A stretch of 26,499 bases of DNA, taken from positions 1 to 26,499 of the forward strand of contig DBXL01000014.1 in the NCBI GenBank assembly GCA_002309275.1, in the 5' to 3' direction. The translations under genes were made by a program, and so were the position numbers. Shown piece after piece: positions 15,582 through 23,291 of the stretch. The DNA is from Ruminococcaceae bacterium UBA1213. GTDB lineage: Bacteria > Bacillota > Clostridia > Oscillospirales > Acutalibacteraceae. The notes beneath the pieces were generated by a model. The model did no database searches and was not told the DNA's origin. It saw only the letters and a program-made list of their open reading frames with translations. Numbering within the stretch: position 1 is the first letter of the stretch; every line of letters begins with the position of its first letter.

Positions 15582-15595
15582 ATATAATGTAAAAC
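15567..15595 (+). promoter_or_regulatory. Candidate promoter of the DJ-1/5-FCL/mltG genes
   Basis: A perfect TTGACA (15567-15572) that is part of the terminator stem, then 17 bases, then TAAAAC (15590-15595). An alternative -10 TATAAT at 15583-15588 pairs with a weaker TTGTTT (15560-15565) at 17 bases. Either would start transcription near 15600, before the GGAGG site of the DJ-1 gene. Confidence 0.5.
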
Positions 15596-15633
15596 AGCAG
15601 TGTTTCGTATAGAAATATGGAGGATGATATAAA

Positions 15634-16176
15634 ATGGTATATTTATTTTTAGCAAATGGTTTTGAAGAAATAGAGGCTCTCACTCCTGTTGATATTCTCA
15701 GGAGAGGAGGCGTGGAAGTCACCACTGTGGGCATTGGCGGAACAGAAATAAAAGGCTCTCATAACATCACTGTAAAAGCAGATATATCTGACAGTGATTT
15801 CAGCCTGCTCAATAACGTTGAGGGAATCATTCTTCCCGGCGGAATGCCCGGCACAAGAAATCTTGAAAAGTCCAATAAAGTAATAAAGGCTGTCACATAC
15901 TGCAATGAAAGAAATCTTGTAATAGGTGCAATATGTGCCGCACCGTCAATTCTCGGTCACATGGGCATTCTTAAAGATAAAAAAGCCACTGCTTTTCCGG
16001 GATTTGAGAGAGACCTCTTTGAAGCAAAAGTAGATACAGAATATGTTTCTGTTGACGGCAACATCATCACTGCAAGAGGAATGGGCGTATCCGTTGACTT
16101 TGCACTTGAACTCCTCAAAGCTTTCAAAGGTCAGGATACTGCCGATAATATCAAAAAGTCAATTCAGTGCAGATGA
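15634..16176 (+). CDS. DJ-1/YajL family protein
   Basis: A 180-residue DJ-1/PfpI-superfamily protein of the YajL type. It has the N-terminal FEEIEALTPVDILRRGG segment and the nucleophile elbow IGAICAAPSIL with the reactive Cys 101; LPGGMPG and FPGFERDL are also typical. The family is associated with oxidative stress and protein or glyoxal-adduct quality control, and the exact reaction is debated. A GGAGG site lies ten bases before the ATG. Its stop overlaps the 5-FCL start as ATGA, so the two are coupled. Confidence 0.9.
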   Translation: MVYLFLANGFEEIEALTPVDILRRGGVEVTTVGIGGTEIKGSHNITVKADISDSDFSLLNNVEGIILPGGMPGTRNLEKSNKVIKAVTYCNERNLVIGAICAAPSILGHMGILKDKKATAFPGFERDLFEAKVDTEYVSVDGNIITARGMGVSVDFALELLKAFKGQDTADNIKKSIQCR

Positions 16177-16766
16177 CGGACAATATTCAAATCAATAAAA
16201 ATCTGTTCAGAAAGAAATATAAAGAAATACGTTCAACAATCCCCCGGGAACAAAAAGAACTTTTTGACAAGGCGATTTTTGAACGTGTCATATCCCTGCA
16301 CCAATACAGAACGTGTCAATATCTTTTCACATACGTTTCGACCGAAAGCGAAGCCGATACTCTACAGCTTATCCGATACGCTGTCGCAGACGGAAAAAAA
16401 GTGGCTGTTCCCAAGTGCAGGAGTAATCACGGAATGGATTTTTATATCATAAACTCCCTTGACGACCTCGAAAAAAGTTCTTTCGGACTTCTCGAGCCAA
16501 AGACCGATATATGCATAAAAGCCGAAAATGATTGTAATGCTTTGTGCATAGTTCCGGCAGTTTGCTTTGACATGAAAGGCTACAGAATAGGCTATGGCGG
16601 AGGATACTATGACAGATTCCTTTCAGGATTTCAGGGAGATACTGTCGGTATCTGTTACAGTGAATGCCTGTGCAGAGAACTCCCCAGAGATATATATGAT
16701 ATGTCAGTCAGTATTCTCGTGACTGAAAATGCTTTTCACGATATTAAAAGGAGTGGTAAAATTTGA
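16173..16766 (+). CDS. 5-formyltetrahydrofolate cyclo-ligase
   Basis: A protein of 197 residues that converts 5-formyl-THF to 5,10-methenyl-THF with ATP. Family features are an N-terminal FRKKYKEIRSTI segment, a Lys/Arg-rich VAVPKCRSNHGMDFY stretch, FGLLEPK, and the C-terminal RIGYGGGYYDRFL motif that binds nucleotide and folate. The start chosen is the ATG at 16173, which overlaps the DJ-1 stop. A GTG at 16167 in frame would add two residues. Its own stop overlaps the TTG start of mltG. The symbol varies between genomes (ygfA, fau), so none is given. Confidence 0.93.
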   Translation: MTDNIQINKNLFRKKYKEIRSTIPREQKELFDKAIFERVISLHQYRTCQYLFTYVSTESEADTLQLIRYAVADGKKVAVPKCRSNHGMDFYIINSLDDLEKSSFGLLEPKTDICIKAENDCNALCIVPAVCFDMKGYRIGYGGGYYDRFLSGFQGDTVGICYSECLCRELPRDIYDMSVSILVTENAFHDIKRSGKI

Positions 16767-18175
16767 GCGATGAAATGGAAAAAAAGCGACAGCAGAAAGT
16801 TGCCAATTTTAAGATAAATTTTGATGAAAGTAAAGTTTTTGACCTGCCCGCAAATGAGGATATAACAAGTTCTTCACAAAGCTCGGAAAATGAGGGGGCT
16901 GTTTTCGGCGATAACTCCGGACTTGAAAACGTCACTGACATATCCAGCGGTGAAGAAAATCTGAAAGAATATCCGTCTGACAGGCGTTCCGTCAGAAAAA
17001 GACACCGCCTTGCCAATAAACGCAGACGGCAGAAAGCCAAATCCAATAAAATTGTTTTCCGTGTGGTATGGATTACTATGATAATACTTGTATCCATACT
17101 TTTCGGTGAATATCTTATGTTAGGTGTCAATGACCTGCTTGCAGTGGGACGTGAAGAAGAAAAAAGCGTTTCCATCACCATAGCCGAAAATGATGATATT
17201 GATAAAATAACCAATATGCTCTATGACAAGGGCATTATCAAAAATAAGCTGTTTTTCAAGCTTTATGCCATTGTCACCAAATCCACTTCAGGCTTCACAA
17301 GGGGTACTTTTGACGTGAACACCAATAAGGACTATCAGGCTCTTATCAACTATCTACAGTCAGATATGAACCGTACCGACATTGTAACCATACGTTTCAC
17401 GGAAGGCATGAACGTGACGGAGTATGCCAAACTGCTCAAAGAAAACAATGTCTGCAATGAAAAGGATTTTCTTGATGCCTGCAAGTCCTCCATGTTTGAC
17501 GAGGATTATGACTTTATCAAGAGTATTCCCAATACAAAAGACAGATATTATAAACTTGAAGGCTATCTGTTCCCGGATACCTATGACTTCTATGTAGGAG
17601 AGAATATAGACTCTGTTGTCAGAAAATTCCTCGCAAACTACAGAAGAAAAGTATATCAGACAAAAACCCGTGTCAAAGGCTTTGATAAAAAAGTCACTCT
17701 TGCAGAGCGTGCCGAAGGCATGGGAATGACAATGGAAGATATTCTCACACTTGCCTCTCTCATTCAGGCAGAAGCCGCTGATGAAAAAGATATGTATATG
17801 ATTTCTTCCGTACTTCATAACCGTCTTTCAACCCTCAGCAACGGCGGTACAAACTGGTATGGTGAGAGCGGTCTGTCGAAGCTCCAGCTTGACTCCACGA
17901 TTTTCTATCCATACGCTACTCAGGCTGACGTGCCCGTCAGCATAAGGGACTCCTATATCAGCCAATACAGCACATACGAGTATGAGGGACTTCCCGCAGG
18001 TCCTATCTGTAACCCCAGTCTTGCCGCAATAGAAGCCGCCTTATCTCCCAATGATACCAACTACTTCTACTTCTGCCACAAGGCTGCAACCGACACAGAA
18101 GACGCTGTTGCATACTATGCTGTCACCTACAGCGAGCATATCAATAACCAGTATGCCGCAGGACTCCTCTCTTAA
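16763..18175 (+). CDS. mltG: Endolytic transglycosylase MltG
   Basis: A 470-residue MltG (YceG-like) protein that cuts nascent peptidoglycan glycan strands at the membrane. It has a cytoplasmic Arg/Lys-rich N-terminus, one membrane helix (about 98-116), a LysM-like region, and the catalytic domain with EGYLFPDTYDFY, the LASLIQAEA motif holding the conserved Glu 337, LQLDSTIFY and GLPAGPICNPSLAAIEAAL. The N-terminal tail is longer than in E. coli, as in other Firmicutes. The start is a TTG (16763) overlapping the 5-FCL stop, fixed by AAGGAG nine bases upstream. It ends the trio; a heptamer tract and strong terminator follow. Confidence 0.95.
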   Translation: MSDEMEKKRQQKVANFKINFDESKVFDLPANEDITSSSQSSENEGAVFGDNSGLENVTDISSGEENLKEYPSDRRSVRKRHRLANKRRRQKAKSNKIVFRVVWITMIILVSILFGEYLMLGVNDLLAVGREEEKSVSITIAENDDIDKITNMLYDKGIIKNKLFFKLYAIVTKSTSGFTRGTFDVNTNKDYQALINYLQSDMNRTDIVTIRFTEGMNVTEYAKLLKENNVCNEKDFLDACKSSMFDEDYDFIKSIPNTKDRYYKLEGYLFPDTYDFYVGENIDSVVRKFLANYRRKVYQTKTRVKGFDKKVTLAERAEGMGMTMEDILTLASLIQAEAADEKDMYMISSVLHNRLSTLSNGGTNWYGESGLSKLQLDSTIFYPYATQADVPVSIRDSYISQYSTYEYEGLPAGPICNPSLAAIEAALSPNDTNYFYFCHKAATDTEDAVAYYAVTYSEHINNQYAAGLLS

Positions 18176-18225
18176 ATTGAAAATGGAAAGTGGAAAATGG
18201 AAAATTTTTAATTTTTAATTTTCAA
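18176..18225. repeat. Heptamer repeat tract downstream of mltG
   Basis: Seven units in unbroken 7-bp register begin at the base after the mltG stop codon: ATTGAAA, ATGGAAA, GTGGAAA, ATGGAAA, ATTTTTA, ATTTTTA, ATTTTCA. The ends (TTGAAAAT and ATTTTCAA) are complementary, so the tract can fold back on itself. The unit changes halfway while the period does not. Confidence 0.85.
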
Positions 18226-18237
18226 GTAAAATATTAT

Positions 18238-18278
18238 CTGCATTACTGTTTTTTTGACAGTAATGCAGTTATTTTTTA
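18238..18278 (+). terminator. Strong intrinsic terminator after mltG
   Basis: A perfect 12-bp stem (CTGCATTACTGT at 18238-18249 with its complement at 18257-18268), a seven-base loop, and a T-rich tail (TTATTTTTTA). It separates the mltG operon from the ATPase operon. Confidence 0.92.
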
Positions 18279-18315
18279 TGATTGAAAAATTCTCTCTCCA
18301 TTTCTTATTTGTCAC

Positions 18316-18344
18316 TTGTAAAATATGAAAAATAAGTATATAAT
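18316..18344 (+). promoter_or_regulatory. Promoter of the V/A-type ATPase operon
   Basis: TTGTAA (18316-18321), 17 bases, then a perfect TATAAT (18339-18344). Transcription would start near 18351, where TTGAC-A-GTCAA (18350-18360) forms a short perfect inverted repeat. The first gene starts at 18381 behind an AAAGGAG site. Confidence 0.7.
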
Positions 18345-18380
18345 CTAATTGACAGTCAACAGTAAAGGAGTGAACACTGT

Positions 18381-18698
18381 ATGGAAGAAATGATTGCCAA
18401 AATAGTTGAGATGGATAAAAAAGCCCGTGAAATGAATGAAAAGGCTCAGAAAACCAAGCTCAGTTATGAAAATGAGGTTCTGCTCACAAAGGAAAAAATT
18501 AAAACCGACTACCTCGAAAGAGCAAACAAACGTATTGCCATCAACCGGCAGACCGCACAGAAACGTGCAGATGAAAGGCTTGCCGGCATTACCGAAAAAA
18601 ATCAGGCGATTATTCAAAAGCTTGAAAAATCCTATGCCGAAAACGGCGATAAATGGGTAAATGAGATAGTCGAAAGAGTCATAGGAAACGGGAATTGA
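18381..18698 (+). CDS. V/A-type ATPase peripheral stalk subunit G/H
   Basis: A 105-residue, highly charged, almost wholly helical protein that fits the G/H (AhaH/NtpF-like) stalk subunit, which pairs with subunit E as a coiled-coil peripheral stator. It has long Lys/Glu-rich coiled-coil heptads (MEEMIAKIVEMDKKAREMN) and a C-terminal KWVNEIVERVIG segment like that of other G/H subunits. Sequence conservation in this family is low, so position as first gene of the ATPase operon weighs heavily. It does not contain a membrane helix. Confidence 0.8.
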   Translation: MEEMIAKIVEMDKKAREMNEKAQKTKLSYENEVLLTKEKIKTDYLERANKRIAINRQTAQKRADERLAGITEKNQAIIQKLEKSYAENGDKWVNEIVERVIGNGN

Positions 18699-18703
18699 CA
18701 AAC

Positions 18704-18738
18704 AGTATTTCATTCCTCATTTCTCATTCCTAATTCAA
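18704..18738. repeat. Heptamer repeat tract between ATPase G/H and C genes
   Basis: Units CATTCCT, CATTTCT, CATTCCT and AATTCAA (18711-18738) in 7-bp register, preceded by a looser AGTATTT. It fills the gap from shortly after the G/H stop codon to the AAAAGGGGGTGAT ribosome binding site of the C subunit. Confidence 0.75.
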
Positions 18739-18752
18739 AAGGGGGTGATTTT

Positions 18753-19787
18753 GTGTCATCACAGTCAGCAAATGCCATTCTTGCCAAAGCAAGAGCCATG
18801 TATGGCAAATGCCTTAAAGAGTCAGACTATCAGGGACTTCTGAACTGTAAAAATGTTACGGAAATAGCCGTTTATCTCAAACAGCGTACTGCCTACTCCT
18901 CTGCCATAAGCACTCTGAATGAAAACGAAATACACCGTGGACAGCTTGAAACCAAGCTCCGTCAGGAATTGTATTTTGACCTTTTTGCACTGTCGAGGTA
19001 TGCACATGAAGATACTCTGGCATTCTCTGATTTTGTCATATCCAAAATGGAAATAGAACAAATTATAAAATGCCTTATGCTCGTCAACATCGGCAAGGCT
19101 GAAGAATATGTCTATACAATGCCTCTTTCTCTCGACAGGTTTGCAGGCATCAGCCTTGAAGCCCTTGCCGGCGTACGCTCTTACAATGATATGCTCGATG
19201 CCCTCAGGGGTACTCCCTATTATTCCGTTCTTCTCCGGTTCCGCCCCAAAGACAATGAAAAAATCAATATCACTCATATAGAAATTGCTCTCGAAAACAA
19301 AAGCTATGAAAAGGCTATTGAAACCATTGGAAAGGGAAAGCATAAAAGCGATAAAAAGGAACTCCTTGATATATTTTCCTCTATGCTCGACATTGAAAAT
19401 ATGTCAAGAATTATCAGACTGAAAAAATACTACCATTTTTCTGCGGAAGAGATACTGCCCCTTCTCATACCATACGGCAGGCTTTCCAAAAAAATGCTTT
19501 CGGAACTCTGCAAAGCCGACAATGTGGATAAAATATTTGAGCTTCTCAAAAATACCTATATCGGCAGACTTATTGCAAAACTCCGCTATAACGAACAAAA
19601 TCAAATGGCAGATGTTATGATATACAATTACTGCCATCACCATCTGAGGCTCTCGCCTAATCCCACTATCGTTATGATTTCCTATATCTATCTGCGTGAG
19701 ATAGAACTCAAAAATATCGTCAATCTCATTGAGGCTGCACGATACGGTTTACCCGCTGACGAGAAGGCTAAACTTCTTATCAAATAA
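18753..19787 (+). CDS. ntpC: V/A-type ATPase subunit C (d-like)
   Basis: A 344-residue helical protein of the vacuolar/archaeal subunit C (AC39, subunit d) family. This subunit forms the funnel that joins the central rotor shaft to the membrane c-ring. Visible segments include ANAILAKARAMYGKCLKESDY, the YLKQRTAYSSAI motif, and the IVMISYIYLREIELKNIVNLIEA C-terminal region that is diagnostic for the family. It starts at a GTG with an AAAAGGGGGTGAT site. No enzymatic motif is expected. Confidence 0.92.
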   Translation: MSSQSANAILAKARAMYGKCLKESDYQGLLNCKNVTEIAVYLKQRTAYSSAISTLNENEIHRGQLETKLRQELYFDLFALSRYAHEDTLAFSDFVISKMEIEQIIKCLMLVNIGKAEEYVYTMPLSLDRFAGISLEALAGVRSYNDMLDALRGTPYYSVLLRFRPKDNEKINITHIEIALENKSYEKAIETIGKGKHKSDKKELLDIFSSMLDIENMSRIIRLKKYYHFSAEEILPLLIPYGRLSKKMLSELCKADNVDKIFELLKNTYIGRLIAKLRYNEQNQMADVMIYNYCHHHLRLSPNPTIVMISYIYLREIELKNIVNLIEAARYGLPADEKAKLLIK

Positions 19788-19804
19788 ATTTTGCAAAAAT
19801 TTTT

Positions 19805-19817
19805 AAAGGAGGTGATC
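19805..19817 (+). promoter_or_regulatory. Extended Shine-Dalgarno site of subunit I
   Basis: AAAGGAGGTGATC matches the usual 3' tail of bacterial 16S rRNA (anti-Shine-Dalgarno plus flanks) over 13 bases, far longer than normal. The core GGAGG is seven bases before the GTG at 19820 and settles that start. Confidence 0.85.
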
Positions 19818-19819
19818 TC

Positions 19820-21766
19820 GTGTCAGTGAAGCAGGTAAAAGCGATAAGCATTATAGGTCTTATGTCAGAGCTTAATAAAGCAGTCAAATTCTGCGGTGAT
19901 TCACAGGTCTTTCACCCTGATGACGCTATGCTTTTCTACTCCGATACACAAAACTTTGTCCCCCTGCATAATAAAAATACCTATGCCGAATATATCCGTC
20001 AATTAGAGGATTCTGCCGAGCTTCTTGGATTCAAGCTTGAATACAAAAAGCCCAAAGACCTCAATGCAGGAGAAAGTGCGGTAATTAAATATGTCAGCTA
20101 CTTCGTTTCAAAAACAAGCGGTCTTGCCAATAAAAAACTGCATTTACAGCAGGACATCGACCAGTGCAAAAGGGATATTGAAAAAGCAAGTCATTTTGTC
20201 GGAAGCAACATCAACTTTACAGAAGTGCTCCAGTGTGAGTTCATAACCCCCAATTTCGGCAGAATGCCTGTCGAGAGCTATGAAAAGCTTGCACAATATG
20301 CTGAAAATCCCTATGTGCTTTTCTTCCCGTACACGAGCGACAGTACACATTATTGGGGTGCATATTTCACTCCGCCCGAACAGAAAGAGGACGTTGACAG
20401 AATTTTCTCCTCGCTGTATTTTGAAAAATTCGATATTCCGAAATCAGCAGGCACTCCCGAACAATACAAGTCAACTCTTGAAAAAAAGCTTGATGAATAT
20501 GAACACGAGCTTGAAGAAGTCCAGTATAAAATTGACGATTTCCTGGAGGACGAAAAAGAAAAATGCTGTGCCTATTACAGCAAGCTGGAAGAATTGGATT
20601 CCTACAATGAAATAAAACATTATGTCTATAAGTACAACAAGAATTTTATTTTAGTCGGCTGGATTCCTGCCGACAAAGAGGAATACTTCAAAAAACAGCT
20701 TGACGGCATTAAAAGCATTGAATACTCCATAACAGACGGTAAAGATGCCCTTAAACTCTCCCCGCCCGTTATCATGAAGAATCCGCCTTTTGTCAGACTC
20801 TATGAATTCTTCGTCAAAATGTACGGCTTGCCCAACTACAACGAAATCGACCCGACTTTATTCGTTGCCATAACTTATACCATTTTCTTCGGTATCATGT
20901 TCGGTGATGTCGGTCAGGGACTTACCCTCTCACTTATCGGATTTTTAATGTGGAAATTCAAGAAAATGGAAATCGGCAAAATCCTTGTCCCCTGCGGTAT
21001 ATCAGGCACCATATTCGGCTTTTTATACGGCTCCGTATTCGGATTTGAACACGCTCTTGACGGTATCCATTCCGCCCTCTTCGGCACAAAAGGCAAACTC
21101 TTTGAAGTGATGGAAGCAGACAGTATCAACCTGATTATCTACGGTTCTGTGGCAATAGGCTTTGTCACTATCGCCGTTTCCATGATAGTGAATATTTTCT
21201 CGTGCTTCAAGAGAAAGGACCTTGAAAATGCCCTGTTCGGTGCAAACGGCATTGCAGGATTTTTATTCTATGTTTCACTTCTGGTCGGTCTTGTACTGCA
21301 GATGTTCCTGGGAATAGAAGTCATGAACCCTGTTTATATCATTTGTTTAATTGTCCTGCCCCTTGCTGCGATATTCCTCAAAGAACCTCTCGGCACTCTC
21401 ATAGAGAAAAAGAAGCATGATGAGCCTTTCAAATGGGGGGCATACTGTACACAGAGTTTCTTTGAAGTCTTTGAAATATGCCTGAGCTACGTCACCAATA
21501 CCATGTCCTTTTTGCGTGTCGGTGCTTATATCCTCGTTCATGCAGGCATGATGCTCGTTGTATTCACTCTGGCAGAAATGGTAGGCGGTGCTGTCGGCTA
21601 CATAAGCATTCTTATCATAGGCAACGGCATTGTCATGGCTCTTGAGGCACTCCTCGTTGCCATTCAGGTACTCCGTCTTGACTACTACGAGATTTTCAGC
21701 CGTTTCTACATCGGTGACGGCAGACTCTTCAAACCCATTACAGCCAAAAAAAGTGCAGAAAATTGA
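19820..21766 (+). CDS. ntpI: V/A-type ATPase subunit I (a-like)
   Basis: A 648-residue subunit I, the stator that provides the ion half-channels next to the K ring. Residues 1 to about 345 are the cytoplasmic arm, with long coiled coils near 103-125 and 215-260. The rest holds about seven or eight membrane helices. The key arginines seem to be Arg 566 in TMSFLRVGAYILVHAG and Arg 619 in VAIQVLRLDYYEIFSRF, in the places matching the essential arginines of Enterococcus hirae NtpI. FFGIMFGDVGQG is a family hallmark. The GTG start is fixed by a 13-base ribosome binding match. Confidence 0.95.
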   Translation: MSVKQVKAISIIGLMSELNKAVKFCGDSQVFHPDDAMLFYSDTQNFVPLHNKNTYAEYIRQLEDSAELLGFKLEYKKPKDLNAGESAVIKYVSYFVSKTSGLANKKLHLQQDIDQCKRDIEKASHFVGSNINFTEVLQCEFITPNFGRMPVESYEKLAQYAENPYVLFFPYTSDSTHYWGAYFTPPEQKEDVDRIFSSLYFEKFDIPKSAGTPEQYKSTLEKKLDEYEHELEEVQYKIDDFLEDEKEKCCAYYSKLEELDSYNEIKHYVYKYNKNFILVGWIPADKEEYFKKQLDGIKSIEYSITDGKDALKLSPPVIMKNPPFVRLYEFFVKMYGLPNYNEIDPTLFVAITYTIFFGIMFGDVGQGLTLSLIGFLMWKFKKMEIGKILVPCGISGTIFGFLYGSVFGFEHALDGIHSALFGTKGKLFEVMEADSINLIIYGSVAIGFVTIAVSMIVNIFSCFKRKDLENALFGANGIAGFLFYVSLLVGLVLQMFLGIEVMNPVYIICLIVLPLAAIFLKEPLGTLIEKKKHDEPFKWGAYCTQSFFEVFEICLSYVTNTMSFLRVGAYILVHAGMMLVVFTLAEMVGGAVGYISILIIGNGIVMALEALLVAIQVLRLDYYEIFSRFYIGDGRLFKPITAKKSAEN

Positions 21767-21783
21767 GAGTGAATTTTTTAAAT

Positions 21784-21799
21784 GCGGAAACAGTTCCGC
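21784..21799 (+). promoter_or_regulatory. Hairpin upstream of the K subunit gene
   Basis: GCGGAA-ACAG-TTCCGC is a perfect 6-bp, GC-rich stem with a four-base loop in the 67-base gap before ntpK, about 35 bases before its start. It lacks a T-run, so it is not a terminator. Such stems can protect an mRNA segment or set the higher yield needed for the multi-copy rotor subunit; that role is inferred. Confidence 0.5.
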
Positions 21800-21833
21800 T
21801 CTGGAAAAATAATATTTTTGGAGGATTTTAATT

Positions 21834-22268
21834 ATGTTGGAATATATCTTAATGGCAGTACCCGCAATATTTATTGCAGTGTCAATGGTCTATGCATATA
21901 AAACAGTCGCTGTCGGAAAAAGAACAAGAAAAAGTGCTGTTTTAAGTCAGGCAATCGCTTTCGGTTTGGTAAGTATCGCTTGTCTTGCCATTTCACTTGT
22001 TGCATTTGCCGCTGAATCGGAGTCAGCCGCTGCCGCTTCCTCTGGTGACATCAACATGGGCTTGTCAATGCTTGCGGCAGGTCTTGCAACAGGCATTTCA
22101 GGCATCGGCGGCGGTATTGCCGTAGGCGGTGCTGCTCCTGCTGCTATCGGTGCGACAAGTGAAGATCCGAAAGCTTTCGGTAAAGCTCTCATCTTCGTTG
22201 CACTCGGCGAGGGCGTTGCTCTCTACGGACTTCTTGTATCCATTCTCATTATCTCAAAATTCAACTGA
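21834..22268 (+). CDS. ntpK: V/A-type ATPase subunit K (rotor ring, c-like)
   Basis: A 144-residue rotor-ring protein with four membrane helices (about 3-22, 38-60, 73-100 and 115-141). The second hairpin is the classic one: GLATGISGIGGGIAVGGAAPAAIG, then FGKALIFVALGEGVALYGLLVS with the ion-binding Glu at 126. The first hairpin has no membrane acidic residue, so each copy carries one site, as in E. hirae NtpK. The glutamines and threonine that help bind sodium in NtpK are not evident, which hints at protons, though this is only an inference. A TTTGGAGGA site and an upstream hairpin suit high translation. Confidence 0.93.
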   Translation: MLEYILMAVPAIFIAVSMVYAYKTVAVGKRTRKSAVLSQAIAFGLVSIACLAISLVAFAAESESAAAASSGDINMGLSMLAAGLATGISGIGGGIAVGGAAPAAIGATSEDPKAFGKALIFVALGEGVALYGLLVSILIISKFN

Positions 22269-22279
22269 GGTGTTGATTT

Positions 22280-22588
22280 ATGAAATTCTACCTGATAAGC
22301 GACAATGTCGATACACTCATGGGAATGCACCTTGCAGGCATTGAGGGTGTAGTTGTGCATGAGGACAGCGAGGTCAGGGAAACTCTTCAAAAAGCGATGG
22401 ATATGCCTGATGTAGCCGTCATTTTAATGACGGAAAGGCTTGTGCAGCTTTGTCCCGAGCTTGTCTATGACCTCAAACTCAATCGCCGTCAGCCTCTCAT
22501 AGTCGAAATTCCCGACAGGCACGGCAGCGGTCGTGCCAAAGACTCTATCACACGCTATGTCCGTGAAGCTATAGGAGTAAAAATATAA
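22280..22588 (+). CDS. V/A-type ATPase subunit F
   Basis: A 102-residue central-shaft subunit F (NtpG in E. hirae naming). It begins MKFYLISDNVDTLMGMHLAGI, has the DVAVILMTERLVQLCPELV segment and the RRQPLIVEIPDRHGSG motif typical of the family, and ends ITRYVREAIGVKI. It binds subunit D of the shaft and has a CheY-like fold. Its ATG follows the K stop by 11 bases with a GAGGTG site. The heptamer tract starts at the base after its stop codon. Confidence 0.92.
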   Translation: MKFYLISDNVDTLMGMHLAGIEGVVVHEDSEVRETLQKAMDMPDVAVILMTERLVQLCPELVYDLKLNRRQPLIVEIPDRHGSGRAKDSITRYVREAIGVKI

Positions 22589-22651
22589 TTAGCAATGAGC
22601 AATGTGAAATGTGCAATGAATCGTTGTACATTGCGGATTGCCGATTGAAAA
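22589..22651. repeat. Nine-unit heptamer repeat tract between ATPase F and E genes
   Basis: Nine consecutive 7-mers begin at the base after the F stop: TTAGCAA, TGAGCAA, TGTGAAA, TGTGCAA, TGAATCG, TTGTACA, TTGCGGA, TTGCCGA, TTGAAAA. The second half is close to the reverse complement of the first (TGTGCAA against TTGCACA-like units; GCAATGT at 22599 with ACATTGC at 22628), so it can fold. It ends at the AAAAGGGG site of subunit E. Confidence 0.85.
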
Positions 22652-22667
22652 GGGGTGAAAAAATTTT

Positions 22668-23267
22668 ATGCCCGATATAGTAAGCAAAACGGATAACTTT
22701 TTAAAGGCTATTGAAAAATATGCCGCTGAACAGAGAAGCAAAATTGAAAGCGAAGCGGAGGAGTTCAAAACCAAAGAACTCAATAAAGCAGAAGAAGACG
22801 GCTTGAAAGAAGCTTATGTGCTTTTACAGAAAAAAATGCTGTCTATCAATACAGGCATTGCAAGAGAACTTTCAAAGGCTGAAAATGCAAGCCGTAAAAG
22901 TACCTTCATCAAGCGTCAGGAAATTGAAAACAAAGTTTTTGGAAGTGCAAAAGAAAAATTGCTTGAATATGCAAAAACTGACAAATATATTGCCGGACTC
23001 CTTGACAGCGTAAAGGCAGTTTCAAAAAAACTTACTGCAGATGATGTCATTTTATACGTCTGTGAAAGGGACATCAAACTGAAAGATAAAATCATATCTG
23101 CTTTCGGAAGAAAATGTGATGTACAGGTATCCAATGAAATCCGGATAGGCGGAGTTACAGGAATAAGCCGTAAAGGCGGAATCCTTGCAGATGAAACTCT
23201 TGATACAAAACTTCAAAATCAAAAGGAATGGTTCTGCGAGAATTCAGGTCTGACCATTACGGCATGA
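22668..23267 (+). CDS. ntpE: V/A-type ATPase subunit E
   Basis: A 199-residue peripheral stalk subunit E. The N-terminal half is a Lys/Glu-rich coiled coil (about 10-85) that pairs with G/H. The C-terminal half is a small mixed domain ending with the family pattern RIGGVTGISRKGGILADETLDTKL, which contacts the top of the A3B3 head. It starts at an ATG behind AAAAGGGGTGA and precedes subunit A by 24 bases. Confidence 0.92.
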   Translation: MPDIVSKTDNFLKAIEKYAAEQRSKIESEAEEFKTKELNKAEEDGLKEAYVLLQKKMLSINTGIARELSKAENASRKSTFIKRQEIENKVFGSAKEKLLEYAKTDKYIAGLLDSVKAVSKKLTADDVILYVCERDIKLKDKIISAFGRKCDVQVSNEIRIGGVTGISRKGGILADETLDTKLQNQKEWFCENSGLTITA

Positions 23268-23291
23268 TGGAAAGAGAGGTGAATTTGGAAA

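Noticed and set aside
22589..22651. CRISPR-like array
   Set aside because: The period is 7 bp with no long repeat and no unique spacers, and no cas genes are present.
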